Part shown: positions 46,708-58,270 of the stretch, piece after piece
How positions within the stretch are numbered: position 1 is the first letter of the stretch
How the letters are laid out: the number at the start of each line of letters is the position of its first letter
Assembly: GCA_000349905.1 (NCBI GenBank)
Contig: KB722736.1
Span: 2,864,754-2,928,753 of the forward strand
Direction: 5' to 3'
DNA: 64,000 nucleotides
DNA from: Volvariella volvacea V23
Lineage: Eukaryota > Basidiomycota > Agaricomycetes > Agaricales > Pluteaceae
Made by a program: the position numbers and the translations under genes
The notes under the pieces: model-generated
What the model saw: only the letters and a program-made list of their open reading frames with translations
What the model was told of the DNA's origin: nothing
Databases searched by the model: none

Positions 46708-47984
46708 ATGTCTCCCTACACCTATCACAACGACCTCCTGGCCCCTTATCTCGCCCTTCCCCAGGGTGACAAGGTCCAAGCTGAGTGTACGCATCTCCCC
46801 CTCCCCCTCTTGCCGCTATTCATTTTCGCGTCCAGACGTCTGGATTGATGGCGACGGCGGCCTGCGCTCAAAGACCACCGTGAGTCGTCCCCGCTTCTCT
46901 CCCTTCCTCCGTCCTGATGCCCTCCTCCCAGACCGTAGCCAAGAAGGTCACCGACATCGGCCAACTCCGAATCTGGGATTTCGATGGCTCCTCCACCAAC
47001 CAAGCCCCTGGAAGTGACTCGGACGTCTATCTCCGTCCTGCCGCCATCTTCAAGGACCCCTTCCGAGGCGGCGACAACATCCTCGTCCTTGCCGAGACCT
47101 ACAACAATGATGGCACCCCCAACCGAACAAACTTCCGTCACCACGCAAAGAAGGTCATGGACCAGGCAAAGGACGACGAGCCCTGGTTTGGTCTCGAGCA
47201 GGAGTACACTCTCTTTGATGCGGACGGCTCTCCCTACGGTTGGCCAAAGGGTGGCTTCCCCGGTCCCCAAGGCCCATATTACTGTGGTGCAGGTAAGCAA
47301 TTTACCTCTTGATGCCGTAAACACGTCTAAATCCATAACGATCACCAGGGACGGGCAAGGTTTTCGCTCGTGACCTCATCGAGGCCCACTACCGCGCTTG
47401 CTTGTACGCTGGCATCAAGATTAGCGGCATCAATGCCGAGGTTATGCCTTCTCAGTGGGAGTTCCAGGTCGGCCCTTGCGAGGGAATCGAGATGGGTGAT
47501 CACCTTTGGATGGCTCGCTACCTCCTCATCCGCATTGCCGAGCAGTGGGGCGTCAAGGTCTCATTCCACCCCAAGCCATTGCAAGGCGACTGGAACGGTG
47601 CTGGCTGCCACACCAACTACAGCACAAAGGCTATGCGTGAGGCTGGAGGCATCAAGGCCATCGAGGCTGCCATCGAGAAGCTGTCGCAGAAGCACGATGA
47701 GCACATTGCCGTCTATGGCGAGGACAACGAATTGCGTCTGACCGGCCGTCACGAGACTGGTCACATCAGCACCTTCAGCTCCGGTGTCGCAAATCGTGGT
47801 GCATCAATCCGCGTACCAAGACATGTTGCAGCCCAGGGCTATGGCTACCTCGAGGATCGTCGACCGGCGTCCAACATTGGTAAGTGCAAATCGCCACTAG
47901 CGAAACTCGTTTCTAACCAACTGCGTACCAGATCCCTACCGTGTGACGGCCAAGATTGTTGAGACCACCGTTCTTGACAAGTAG
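46708..47984 (+). CDS. GLN1: Glutamine synthetase
   Basis: Cytosolic enzyme forming glutamine from glutamate, ammonia and ATP. The start at 46708 gives [20 protein letters not shown]. Two introns near the 5' end restore [20 protein letters not shown], followed by [20 protein letters not shown]. The main body has [78 protein letters not shown] and [20 protein letters not shown]. The last small exon reads [17 protein letters not shown], stop 47982-47984. Length about 353 residues, typical of eukaryotic GSII. Codon use is strongly C-ending, suggesting high expression (inference). Confidence 0.97.
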
Positions 47985-48122
47985 ACGGGCGTTGGTTGCT
48001 GGTGTATAATTATCGCTACTTGGGCAGCATTTAGACTTTGATATTGCATTTGGATCACAACATTAACACGCTACGGACTTGAACCTGACCCATCTTTGTG
48101 TGACGCGTGATCCATAACGCTC

Positions 48123-49541
48123 ATGTCCTTGTGTAACCTCCATTTGTCGCATTCCAACTCGGTCGACGCAGGTACCTTCAAATTACTCGAGTTGCCTCCC
48201 GACCTCTGCAGCCTCGTTGAGGACTCTATTACCAATGCATCACCACTGAGGTTCAAATCCCTGTCATCTACTGCTCAATCATATTCATCCATCCACTAGC
48301 CTTTCCATCAAGGGAGATTTGAATGAAGATGCTGTACTATGCACGGAGAACAAGACCTTTGCCATTCGGTCCGTCGCTCTATCCAACTCGATCCTCGTCG
48401 TTGCGCCTCCGGTCGATTCCACTGCTGGCGCTCTACCAGACAACGCCGTTGTCATTAGAGACACCGTAAAGGAGATCTTGGAGGTCGTGCCTTCCATTCC
48501 CCGCATCAACAAGCTGATATTACGTCTACGCGGTCGAGAATATGATGGGCCACAAGAAGATGTCCAAAGCGATGTAGGCTATCTTCCCGAATGCGCCGGG
48601 ATCTCTAGTGATATTCATCTCTGTCCAAGGTGAAATCATATACTTATGCCGATGCACAAAATGAGATACAAGCCAGCCAAATGGAACTTGATGTAGGGCT
48701 GCGGAGAAATAGAATCTTGCAGGTCAACGGTGCGATCCACTTTTCGTTCTCTGGCCGCCCGCGGATGCATTGATGCTATCAATCTCCCTCCACCCTATGC
48801 CTGTAACCTGTGCAGGAGAGCTCCGCCCAATATCAGTGGCATATTTAGATCACATTCTGGAAGCGGTACTCAACCTTTTGGTGTCCCTTTCACTGCCACA
48901 CACCGGGGTGCCCGTGGAGAAGCTCCTCGATTCTGTGGTGAATGACCATGAGGTCCCAAGATCCGTCGCCGTTCAGGTAATGCAGTGGTTTGGTGATATA
49001 CATAATGATGGGAAATGGGCGATGGATGCAGGGAGTGTGATACAGGAGCTCGGTTTGAGTATCCTGCGGAATCATAAGGTGGGATGACTCTGATCCAGTT
49101 GTTCTGTTGACCAGCGCGCTGATGGGTATTTACCGGTTTCAGCATCGACCCATCTCAAAAGATGCTCTTTTGACCCAATGGAGGGGATTGGTTGGTGACA
49201 CGTTTGAAAAGGGTGTCAATCTAAACCTACTAGCAGTGAGTGACCCTATATTTTCGAGCACGCTCAAACTAAGGTTACCGGAGGGCAATTACATCGAGGA
49301 TGCGAGGAAGGCGCAGATGCTCTCTTACTTTCCTGCCTCTGATCTTCCAATGGAACCAGTTGCACGTTTTCGCGATCTTTTCCTAACCAAGTCCCGCTGG
49401 AAGGTTGAGGATATTACCCCGTTTCTCAGTGATATTGCTGTCGATACCAAGGAACGCGATAGACTCCTTCTAAAGTATGCTCGAGGGGTAACAGATGCTG
49501 AGGGTTTATGGTATACAGCACGGGCACAGTACAGCGGATGA
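48123..49541 (+). CDS. DCC1: Sister chromatid cohesion protein DCC1
   Basis: Subunit of the Ctf18-Dcc1-Ctf8 alternative clamp loader. The start at 48123 gives MSLCNLHLSHSNSVDAGTFK, then LLELPPDLCSLVEDSITNAS, the classical Dcc1 motif. An intron across 48250-48298 leads to LSIKGDLNEDAVLCTENKTF and AIRSVALSNSILVVAP. Later exons give SYTYADAQNEIQASQMELDV, GLRRNRILQVNG joined over a GTGCGA-donor intron to ELRPISVAYLDHILEAVLNL, and WRGLVGDTFEKGVNLNLLAG. The winged-helix-rich C-terminus reads RDLFLTKSRWKVEDITPFLS, stop 49539-49541. About six introns; roughly 385 residues. Confidence 0.9.
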
Positions 49542-49627
49542 CAGTTACAACGTCTGGGCTAGCTAGGGTAGCTAAATAAATGTAATACTCCTGTTCCAAA
49601 GGCAAAGATAAGAACTAAAAGCAGTGT

Positions 49628-51429
49628 TCATGACAACCGCGCCTGCTTTGTTGACCTCGTCTTGACAGATTTGTTTAATTGGCGAACAGGATCACCAGGT
49701 TTGTACTCGTCGTCCTCACCAGTAACAGCCTTCCGCCTCCTCTTTCCTTTGACTTCGGTAGATGATGAAATGACTGGGACCCCTTGCGGGTCCTCCCTAA
49801 GGCTCCTCACCAATTCCCACATCATCTTCCCCACGGTACTATTATTGCGAATATCTCTATGCTCCTTCCGAATGGTGTTCCGGAGTTGATAGATTGCATT
49901 AGCTTGGCTCTTAATGTCCTCGTTACGAAGGACAAACAGCAGAACACCTATTAAATTGCACCATCAATATTACTAGCGAGCGCCTGGACGTTGTACACAA
50001 CGAACCGATAAAGACAAATTCTACTGGCGCGATCCTTTTGTCGATGCGTTTGAATGCATAGTTCAAGTTTCTGTCCGAGGCGATGTTCCAAAATTGCCGC
50101 AATACGAGTTCAATATCCGCTTTGAATTGAGCTCCTGGTGGGTCAACCCTTGACAGCCATTGATCAACCTTTTGGGCGGTAGGGAGACATTCATTCTCTA
50201 CGCCATCACAACAATATACGAGATGAGCAAGGTTTTGGAAGTCACGACCACGTTTCGTATCCCATTCCAAAACGTGGGATAACCCTCCTTCCACCGCAAC
50301 ATGTCGTGACTCAAGCTCCCCAATCCATCTACGAGACACATTAGTTGATGGGCAATAAAAAAGTAATTGGCATACTCAGCCCAGGGCGAAGAAATGGCCT
50401 GAAGCTTCTCCGCTGCGGTCAAGGTCATACCCAGTTGCACCCGTTGGAAAATATCTCGCTCCATGCCAGAAGTCAGGCCATGATATTCCACTGCGCAATC
50501 TTTAACTAAGTGGTAACTTAGTGACATGAATTGCGCATACCACACGTTATTAATTTCGCTGAAAATTCCTTCTTGTACTGATCAGGTACTTCTAACCGGG
50601 CACCTTTAGCAGATTCCGAGATAGTGTACCAGTAATTTTTTTTGGTTTTCGTATCTCGATCTATTATCTTGTAAATTTTTGCGTGAGCCATTGAAGTATG
50701 ACACATACGCGGGATCTTGGGAGTTCGATGAGTCGAGCATCACACGAAAACGAAGGACATACCTGGCCATCAAAGAATTTTTGTATCGACGTAAGTCTCT
50801 GTAAATGTGACAATTAATCAGTGACCTAAGCGGACGGAGAGCGCATATGATACAAAGTTTACCTGTTTGCCATCCACACAAACGCGCACCTCCTCCCCCT
50901 CCTCATCGCGCTGCACAGCGAATACTACAGGTGGGATATAGAAATTGCGGAAGATAGAATCGATTAATCCTATTTGCTTTGTTTCTGGCCATACGACATC
51001 TGTATCCCAAAGTCCGTTTGATGAGTAAATCGTGGTTTAACGACCCCTTGTCGAGTGCGTATGCCCACCTCTTTGGTACGGTGGATTCAAGTCAATCATC
51101 CCTTGATGGATGAGGGCTGCACGAGTTTCACCAATTGTCATAAGTAAAGGGACGGTTTGGTCCTAATGCCTGATAGGAATTAACTTACAGTGTAGGTCTT
51201 GGGTGGAATATATCTTAGCACTTGGTGGCTCAAGGGGACTACGTATTTTGAAAACATTAGGATTGGAAGTATCGGTGTCATATCCATCGTCTAGCTCGTC
51301 NNNNNNNNNNNNNNNNNNNNNNNNNNNNNNNNNNNNNNNNNNNNNNNNNNNNNNNNNNNNNNNNNNNNNNNNNNNNNNNNNNNNNNNNNNNNNNNNNNNN
51401 TCGTTGTTGTCGGGAGATGGGGTGGGCAT
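49628..51429 (-). CDS. DUF262 (GmrSD N-terminal/ParB-like fold) protein, with assembly gap in exon 1
   Basis: Fungal DUF262 protein of unknown function; the domain is related to the N-terminal part of prokaryotic GmrSD-type modification-dependent restriction factors. The start at 51429-51427 gives MPTPSPDNN, then 100 N (51301-51400) hide part of an acidic segment that resumes DELDDGYDTDTSNPNVF. Core motifs: QGMIDLNPPYQR, then DVVWPETKQIGLIDSIFRNF, YIPPVVFAVQRDEEGEEVRV, CVDGKQ joined to RLTSIQKFFDGQ, then IPHRDTKTKKNYWYT. Further on: GMERDIFQRVQLGMTLTAAE, KLQAISSPWAEW and FQNLAHLVYCCDG. The C-terminus is basic (KGKRRRKAV), stop 49630-49628. About eight introns. LNPPYQR and DGKQRL are the DUF262 signatures. 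Confidence 0.85.
51301..51400. other. Assembly gap (100 N)
   Basis: Exactly 100 unknown bases, the usual placeholder for a gap of unknown size. It falls inside the first exon of the DUF262 gene, in a stretch whose flanks encode Asp/Glu/Ser-rich sequence; low-complexity GAC/GAA-type codons probably caused the break. Confidence 0.99.
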
Positions 51430-51527
51430 GGTATTTGTCAGGCAAGTTGGAGTTGCTTGAAGGATGTCAACCTCGAGGGTGCAGACAAACAACCGACTGT
51501 CTCGCCCATCCCTGACCGCCCTCCATC

Positions 51528-52901
51528 ATGTCACTCGCCACAACAAGCGACTCAATTAATAACAAGATACCATTGCCCAGGTTTCTTCAGTTGTTGACGT
51601 CTAACAGTGTCCCTGCATCGAAAGCCATGTTCATCGCAGGGAAAATGTTTGTTATTCTGCAGACCCCTCAGTGATGCAGACTCAATGGCACTGAATAGAT
51701 ACAAGGAATTCAACACTACTTCAAAGCTGCACGCCATAACCGATGTAAAGCTGCATGCATTGGGCGTAAACGCCAAAGAAGATCGAAAACTGGCTCTTAG
51801 CGCGTTCCGCAAGGCTGGCTTTTATCCGAAGAGGAAGGTATCTAAAGAAACAAGTGTAGAAGCCTCCACATCTTCTACAGCATTGCAAGACCACCCACAG
51901 GCAAGAAATACAGAATTACTAGAAAATGCTATTTGACCAGGGACATGCAGGCCCCGCTGCTGCTTCCTAAACTAAAGAGGAAGCGTGAGACTGACTTGAA
52001 CGAATACCTGCCAAATGGACCTGCCGAAGAGTCCTTTAGCACGTCTGATTTCCGGTTCCAGGAAGAGCTTGATCCACAGGTACCCGGACAATGAAGCAAT
52101 CACCCTTCAAATGACCAATTCCTGTGCAGGTTCTCAATTCTAAATTCGCGGTCATCAATCGAGCACCAATTATGACAGCCTGGGTGATGACAGTGGCAGA
52201 GCACCTGGGGTTTAAGCGAGAGGAGGCCCTGAGTATTGGTAAATGACAAAGAACTATTGCTGGTTCTTATGCCTAACCGTAAACCCAGCATCGGTGTACA
52301 CCGAGATGAACGCCATAGAAAAAGGCGTATCCATTGGGTTGCTGAACGAGAGGGCTACAGGGAGCAGAGTGAATACTTCCAAGACTGGTAATCAACCTTG
52401 GGTTGAGGTTTTGGGTCGAAGGTAAGCCCTTCTCCTCTACAAGCAAGGCCTATAAAAAACCTATCCCTATCCACTTCCAGGATGTGAGTGATGCTTTTAT
52501 ATGCACCCAATTGCGGAATCTTAAACACCATAAGTCCCCTTTATCAGACTCAGGACTCTCAATGGCGTGCCCTTTCTGATGGGGTGCCTATATCACCAGC
52601 AAAGGCCTTTACATACATTATGCATTCCTTTCGTCAAACCACGCCTTATATATTAGGCTCTATGCGCCTTCTCGCCAAAAGCTATTCTCCCGCTGAACTG
52701 AACGCAGTAGGCTGGGGTCTGTATGCGGATTTCAGACCGTCAGTCGACGGGAAGCGTTCAGAAGTCAGGTGCTCCACCATTCTGGCGCTAAGGAAGGACA
52801 TAAGTACCAATAGCGATAGGAAGCGTTTTGAGCCAAGCTGTGCCATTCAGCCGTCTGTTCCAGATGTTGCGGAGGATACTTCTGTCCAGAAGTCGATATA
52901 G
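51528..52901 (+). CDS. Conserved-looking hypothetical protein with SAM-like N-terminus
   Basis: Function unknown. The start at 51528 gives MSLATTSDSINNKIPLPRFL, then SVPASKAMFIAGKI joined over an intron to YKEFNTTSKLHAITDVKLHA, LGVNAKEDRKLALSAFRKAG. This has the helical rhythm of a sterile-alpha-motif-like fold (inference). A basic/acidic linker precedes a second conserved-looking region: FAVINRAPIMTAWVMTVAEH, LGFKREEALSI + ASVYTEMNAIEKGVSIGLLN, then PLYQTQDSQWRALSDGVPIS and ELNAVGWGLYADFRPSVDG. The stop is placed at 52899-52901, but an unspliced frame continues on the other side of a TAG with an acidic stretch (ELDEVPVDSHSEYLDVM), so the 3' end may be misjudged. About five introns. It diverges from the DUF262 gene with a spacer of about 100 bp. 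Confidence 0.6.
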
Positions 52902-53064
52902 GAATTAGACGAGGTGCCCGTAGACTCGCACTCGGAGTATTTGGATGTCATGAGAGCACAAGATTGGGATATGTTAGACCCTACATCTAATGAATCTATC
53001 AACAGCCAAGGAGTGTGTGCGTGCATGCGTGTGTTAACCAATCCAGTTCTGAGACAGATCATGT

Positions 53065-54656
53065 TCAGAGCTTCTTGATGACAGCAGCAGTGAAATCGGA
53101 AGTGGTAGAGGAACCTATATGGGTTTGAGTAATAGAAGAAAAAAAGCAGGGAATAATACTGACCACCCATGTCAGCGGTCCTGACTTTTCCTTCGTTGAT
53201 GACGTCGAACGTCGCCGCAGCTATATCGTTGGCAAAGTTATCGAGACTTGGGGAAGTAGTTAGACTGGTGTATACAGATTTAAAGTATTGACATACCCTA
53301 AGTGCCTCAGCATCATGGTAGCACTGAGAATCATCGCAGCCGGGTTGGCACGGTTGGTGCCCATGATATCGCTTGCAACATGACGACATCCTGGCTCAAA
53401 CAATGCATAGTCCTGGGGTGGGGTATGAGTTGGTGCATCTGAATGAGAACGACACACATACCCGACCAACGTTGCAACCTGGGACGATGCCAGGTCCACC
53501 AACAAGAGCAGCACCAATATTGGAGACGATGGCACCGTATAGGTTGGGCATGACCATGACGTCAAACTGACCTGGCCGTGCCACAAGTTGCATTGAACTA
53601 CCCAAGCGATAGCTCAGTATGAAGGGAGTAGACGGAGAAACAAAGAATTTACGTGTTATCAACGATCATGTCATTCGCTTCAATGCCGGAGGACTTGTAC
53701 TCCTCTGCTACACGACGGAAGGTGTTGAGGAAGAGACCATCACCAAGCTTCATGATATTAGCTTTGTGGACGCAAGTAACTTTCTGGAACGAATTCAAAA
53801 ACAAAGAAGACAAGACTCCATGACACGCCCTACCTTGCGGTTGTTTTTCAGGGCAAAATCGAAGGCAAAGCGGATAATGCGCTCGGCCTTGGCGCGCGTT
53901 GAAACCTTCAAGCTTTCTACGACACCGGGATAACTCTGATGCTCGAGACCAGAGTATTCACCCTCGGTATTTTCTCGAATGATTGCAAAGTCGACATTTG
54001 AGTGACGTGTGGGGAAACCGGGTAGAGACTTGCATAGGACAACGGATGCATAGATGTCCAGTTGTTGACGCATCGCGACGTTCCATGAGATATGTCCGGT
54101 CTGTGATATGGGGGTGAAGAGGATTCCTGCACCAATATTAGAAAAGGCGATGCATAACGCATATGACGAACCTTTAAGACCAACTCTGTTGCGCTTTAGA
54201 CTATCCATTGCCTGCTTGAACAGCGCCTCGCCGGAGGACGACATTCCGGAGACGTCGTATTGCTCCCACTCGATGGGGGCATTGACATACTCGAATATTT
54301 CCTTGACCGAATCAGTGATTTCTGCACCAATACCATCACCGGGGATGAGTGTGACCTGAACGGGTGAAATCGGCACTTGGTCCAGGTGCAGAAAAAAACG
54401 ACGCACAGTGTATACACCACCGTACTTTGTGGTAGTGGGCTGGAAGGGTAGGAAAAGACGGATGAGATGAGCACGGGCTGCATGTGGAAGGAGAAGACTG
54501 CGATACTCTTTGTGTGACCCTTGGGAAGCCGGCAGCCAAAGTGGTTGCTGCACGCTGCAGAGGATGAGTACGGGGATGGAGGAGCAGGAGACAGCGAAAG
54601 CTTACGGCCTGCGAAAGGAGGGGACGGGAGGAGGCGGAAATTGCGTTGCGCAACAT
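53065..54656 (-). CDS. IDH1: Isocitrate dehydrogenase [NAD], subunit 1 (regulatory), mitochondrial
   Basis: Regulatory-type partner of IDH2 in the mitochondrial NAD-IDH octamer. The start at 54656 gives [17 protein letters not shown], a Ser/Arg presequence. Splicing leads to [10 protein letters not shown] + [20 protein letters not shown]. Further exons give [74 protein letters not shown] and [20 protein letters not shown]. The chain continues [53 protein letters not shown] and [13 protein letters not shown], and ends FTAAVIKKL, stop 53067-53065. [14 protein letters not shown] and FEPGCRHV are IDH1-chain marks, distinct from the IDH2 gene at 9.9-11.7 kb. About nine introns. Confidence 0.93.
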
Positions 54657-54878
54657 CGCAGACGTTGCAGAAGTACAGATAACGAGCTAGGGTGAAGCCA
54701 GGTTGGTCCACCGTCCACCCTCAGAAAACTTGATTCCTGATTATCTAAGCACTCCGCCGCGACGCTCACGTGCTTCGCGACGGGGAGAATTTTGATATTC
54801 CGAGAGCCGGTGCATCAGGGCAATCAGGGAGTCGAGTGGTATATAGCTCAGCGCGTCCCCAGACCCCTTCTCACCGCC

Positions 54879-56768
54879 ATGGACGTTGCTGAGCTTCCCC
54901 CGGCCCCTCGCAGATATACCCTCTCATTTTTCCTCGTCCTTTTCTGTTTCGTTCTTCCCCTCTGGTCCTCCGTTCCGCTTGCGTGGGTTTTTGTCGTGCA
55001 CGCACTGCACACTGGAAGGCTATTACATTACTCATACCCCGGTAAACTCCTCTTTGCGCTTTCCTTTGCTGAGGTATACTTCTTTTCCTGCACGGAGCCC
55101 CCGTATTCATCAAACTCAACAGGTCCTCTTCAGTGTGCACCACTTCCGTTTGGCGAAACACGTCTCCGGGCCTTCTCCTGTTGGTCGGGGCAAGCTGCAC
55201 GAAATCCAGACTGCTTACAACAGAGTGCTCAAGGCCGGTTTGTCGGATCTGACGGAGGGTGCGCCAGACGAGGAGTCGTTGGATACGAGTAGACCTGGCA
55301 GCCCTGCAGAGCCCATTATTCAATTACAGCGTGATGACCCACGTGCAATCGACTTTCGTCATTGCCTTCGGACTTGGTTCTTGAAGGTCCCTTGGTCCTC
55401 CGTCAAGCTACTCCACGTCCAGCAGTGGCTCTATTGGTCCATCTTCAACGCGGACCTTCCTCCCTCTCACGAGTTACCCAAGACCCATCGCACGATCCTC
55501 GACGAGGCCCTCGATCTCTTGCAAAAGCGCGCAGGGTGTACCTTCCCTGAAGGTTCGGATCCCAATGTCACCCCGATGCGCCTGACCATCGACCAAGTCA
55601 ACATTTGCTGGCGCCCTCTTACGTTCTACGTTCTCGTTCTTCTCAGTAAACAATACCTTAAATGGAGGTTTGTGAAGGAGCACGGCGTATCCTATGGCTC
55701 GTACAATAACCTCGAGTAAGCCATCTCCCCCGTAGCCTGTTTCTTACTAACCCTGGTCAGGTACATGATTCGTATACCCGCTAACTGGAATTGTGCTACT
55801 GGTCCAAGTCCTATCGTATTCCTTCATGGGTTGGGTTTAGGCTTGCTTCAATACCACATGTCCCTCTCCTCTTTGCTTGAACAATTCCTGGACCGACCTA
55901 TCCTAGTTCCTTTGCAGCCGCAAATTTCCCAGGATTTCTTTCACCCCCGCTTCTTAAAGCCGATGCCAAGACATGAGGCAGCAGATAGCTTAGCTGCCTT
56001 ACTGCTTGAGCTTGGATGGGTTGAAGATACAGACATAGACGGTGGTGAAGGCGACACTACACCGACTCCCGACGAGAATGGATTGAGCGGTGTTACCATT
56101 GTCAGCCATTCAAAGTATGTCATGAAGGTCCACCTTGCTCATCCAGGGGCTGAACGTCAACGATAGTGGATCCTATACCCATGCTTGGATGCTCAAGAGC
56201 TATCCGCACCTCGTCTTTCGCTCCTGCTTTGTTGACCCCGTGACTTTCTGCTCTTGGGAGGGTGGTACGCAGTTTTTGCATGAATATTAGCCGTCCTTCT
56301 TGACCCATCCCCATTTCCCAGACGTCTGCTACAACTTCATCTACAGACCTGCTAGAACTGTCAGTCCTCTAATTCAGTCAAAGACATCTTGCTAACCGTG
56401 ATTTAGGGCATGGAACTCCTGATGCGATACTTCGTTGCCAGCGAGCTGGGTGTTGCGAACACTCTTCAACGCCATTTTGACTGGGTTTCTAACTCGCTGT
56501 GGTATGAAGAAATTCCTAACGCTCGAAATCGGTCCAAGACTTTTTTCCTTCTTGGTGGTAAAGACGATATTATTCGTGCTGAGGTAGGTACTTCCAAGTT
56601 ATCATATCACATGTACTCAATTACTGTCCTCAGCGAGTTAAAAAGTACCTCAAGTCGCACGGCATCCATAAGGGCCTGTGGTATGACCCGGAGGCTCGTC
56701 ATGGTCAAGCTTTAATTGTGAACTCCCCCGGCTTCACCGAGATCATGCGCTGGATACAAGAGTCCTGA
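54879..56768 (+). CDS. Membrane-anchored alpha/beta hydrolase
   Basis: Predicted alpha/beta hydrolase-fold protein; substrate unknown. The start at 54879 gives MDVAELPPAPRRYTLSFFLV and two hydrophobic segments (FLVLFCFVLPLWSS, VPLAWVFVVHAL). A long N-terminal region includes RTWFLKVPWSSVKLLHVQQW and LYWSIFNADLPPSHELPKTH. The fold begins NCATGPSPIVFLHGLGLGLL (HG oxyanion-type motif). The nucleophile elbow, assembled over an intron, is TIVSHSNGSYTHAW. Then come CFVDPVTFCSWEGDVCYNFI, GMELLMRYFVASELGVANTL, FFLLGGKDDIIRAE (acid) and DPEARHGQALIV (His). Stop 56766-56768. About five introns; roughly 550 residues. The elbow reads SHSNG instead of GxSxG (see findings). Confidence 0.8.
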
Positions 56769-56947
56769 AACTAACTCCACCGATCTCCCCTAACGTCTTT
56801 GGAATGACATGCGACTCACTAATGCTACACGTCGTAGAATTTGTATGCAAGTACCCATTAGACTGTATCCATACCCTGTCCTGCTTTTTACTCTATCATT
56901 AGACATAATATACCCGACGCGTAGCTTAATGAAAAAAAAAAGTATCC

Positions 56948-58110
56948 TTATTCGTTACAAACCAGCTCCCGTAGTTTTGGAAATAATCTCAAGGCGTTAC
57001 ATTTCGCGATCGCTTCCAACTTTGCGGTGTTCCTGGGGTATTTCGTCTCGAGTTGACCTGTGAACCAACCTACTGCTTCGGCACTTATAGCTGTCGGATA
57101 GTGAGGTCAGGTCCACTTCCACAAGACTATCAGCTTGCCTGGAAAATCTGTGCCAAAGAGTATATGATCTGGCTTCACGAAGCTCTCCATTGCAACAAGC
57201 GTTGTCTCATAGCTGCTTAGTGCCGTTTCGTAGTAGAAATCCTTAAAGCTTTGCAATACCTCCTCCGGCGACAGCGGGCATCCCATGTGCTGAGATAGTA
57301 CTGCGACTCTGGGTGCGAGGAAAGGTAGAGAGCCACCGAGATGGGCAAGGATAACCTTGACGTTGGAGTATTTCCGTTTGTGACCACTCACTACGAGGTG
57401 TGCAGCTGCCTTAAAGGTTTCGTTTGGTACCTGCACAACACTCAACTGCGTGAAAGTGAAGAAGTCTGCTGGGTACTGACCTCAACAATGGGGACCCCCA
57501 GGTATTCATGAGGATAAGGTGTGGATGACGGCGTCTGCGTGCCATGGAGGAATACAATAGCCTGCCGCCTGTCCAACTCTGCCCAAACGGGGTCATACTT
57601 ATCATGTCCAATGTACGCTGAGCTCGTGAGCTTCATAGTTGCGGTGTACGTCGCACTCCTACCTGCGTTAGGGCCCTCACCATAGGACGATGAAAGGGAG
57701 ATACCGAATGCTCCAAGCATATCCAGGGCGTATTCTATTTCCGCCAGTGCCCCTGTGCCCATGACTGTCGGTAGATGCGTGTGGTGAGCATATAAAGACC
57801 CACCTTCAGTGTCATCTAAAAACGGTAGGCAAGCAAAGAACCCAAACCTGTGTGGGTATTTCTTGCATATTCCTGCAGTATGTTCATTTCTCTCGCGCGC
57901 CAGGGCCCTGTTCTTGTCTGAAATTGCGCCCGAGGCGAGAGCTGGAAAGGAGAGAAGAGCGAACTGGATATTTGAAGCATCCATAAAGCGTAAGCTGACT
58001 TCTGGGGTCCACGGAAGGTTGGCACTGGGAGTGCGCCATCCTAGGGTTGAATTCTCTTTTCCCTTATCCAAGTTGGAAGGGAAGTAATGGTGGTGAATAT
58101 CAATATACAT
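56948..58110 (-). CDS. ACMSD-like amidohydrolase (amidohydrolase-2 family decarboxylase)
   Basis: Metal-dependent TIM-barrel decarboxylase/hydrolase of the aminocarboxymuconate-semialdehyde decarboxylase group; substrate unknown. The start at 58110 gives MYIDIHHHYFPSNLDKGKEN, with the HxH metal motif. It continues PEVSLRFMDASNIQFALLSF, KYPHRFGFFACLPFLDD, ALDMLGAFGISLSSSYGEGP and VWAELDRRQAIVFLHGTQTP (third His). Later exons give VKVILAHLGGSLPFLAPRVA (fourth His), then DHILFGTDFP (catalytic Asp), and EAVGWFTGQLETKYPRNTAK. It ends ALRLFPKLRELVCNE, stop 56950-56948. About four introns; about 315 residues. All metal-ligand motifs are present, so it is probably active. It and the downstream-lying dehydrogenase gene share orientation, but no shared pathway can be claimed. 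Confidence 0.85.
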
Positions 58111-58270
58111 TGATATAAAGCCGAGATTGTGGAGGCCTGGTTTGTGGGTAGCTGTGGTCGAGAACTAGGTCGGTGTTTGATCAAGCTTAGAAAGAGAAGC
58201 CCTGCTGTACTTGAACTCAAATTGTTCTATTATTTCTACAGGGGCCCTGGAACAACCCAGTCAACAACGA

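Noticed and set aside
46746..47345. 199-codon frame antisense to glutamine synthetase
   Set aside because: A shadow of the strongly biased, C-ending codon use of GLN1 on the other strand; no motifs.
48245..48262. Perfect tRNA B-box-like sequence GGTTCAAATCC
   Set aside because: It coincides with the 5' end of a DCC1 intron; no acceptor stem, D-arm or anticodon arm can be folded around it.
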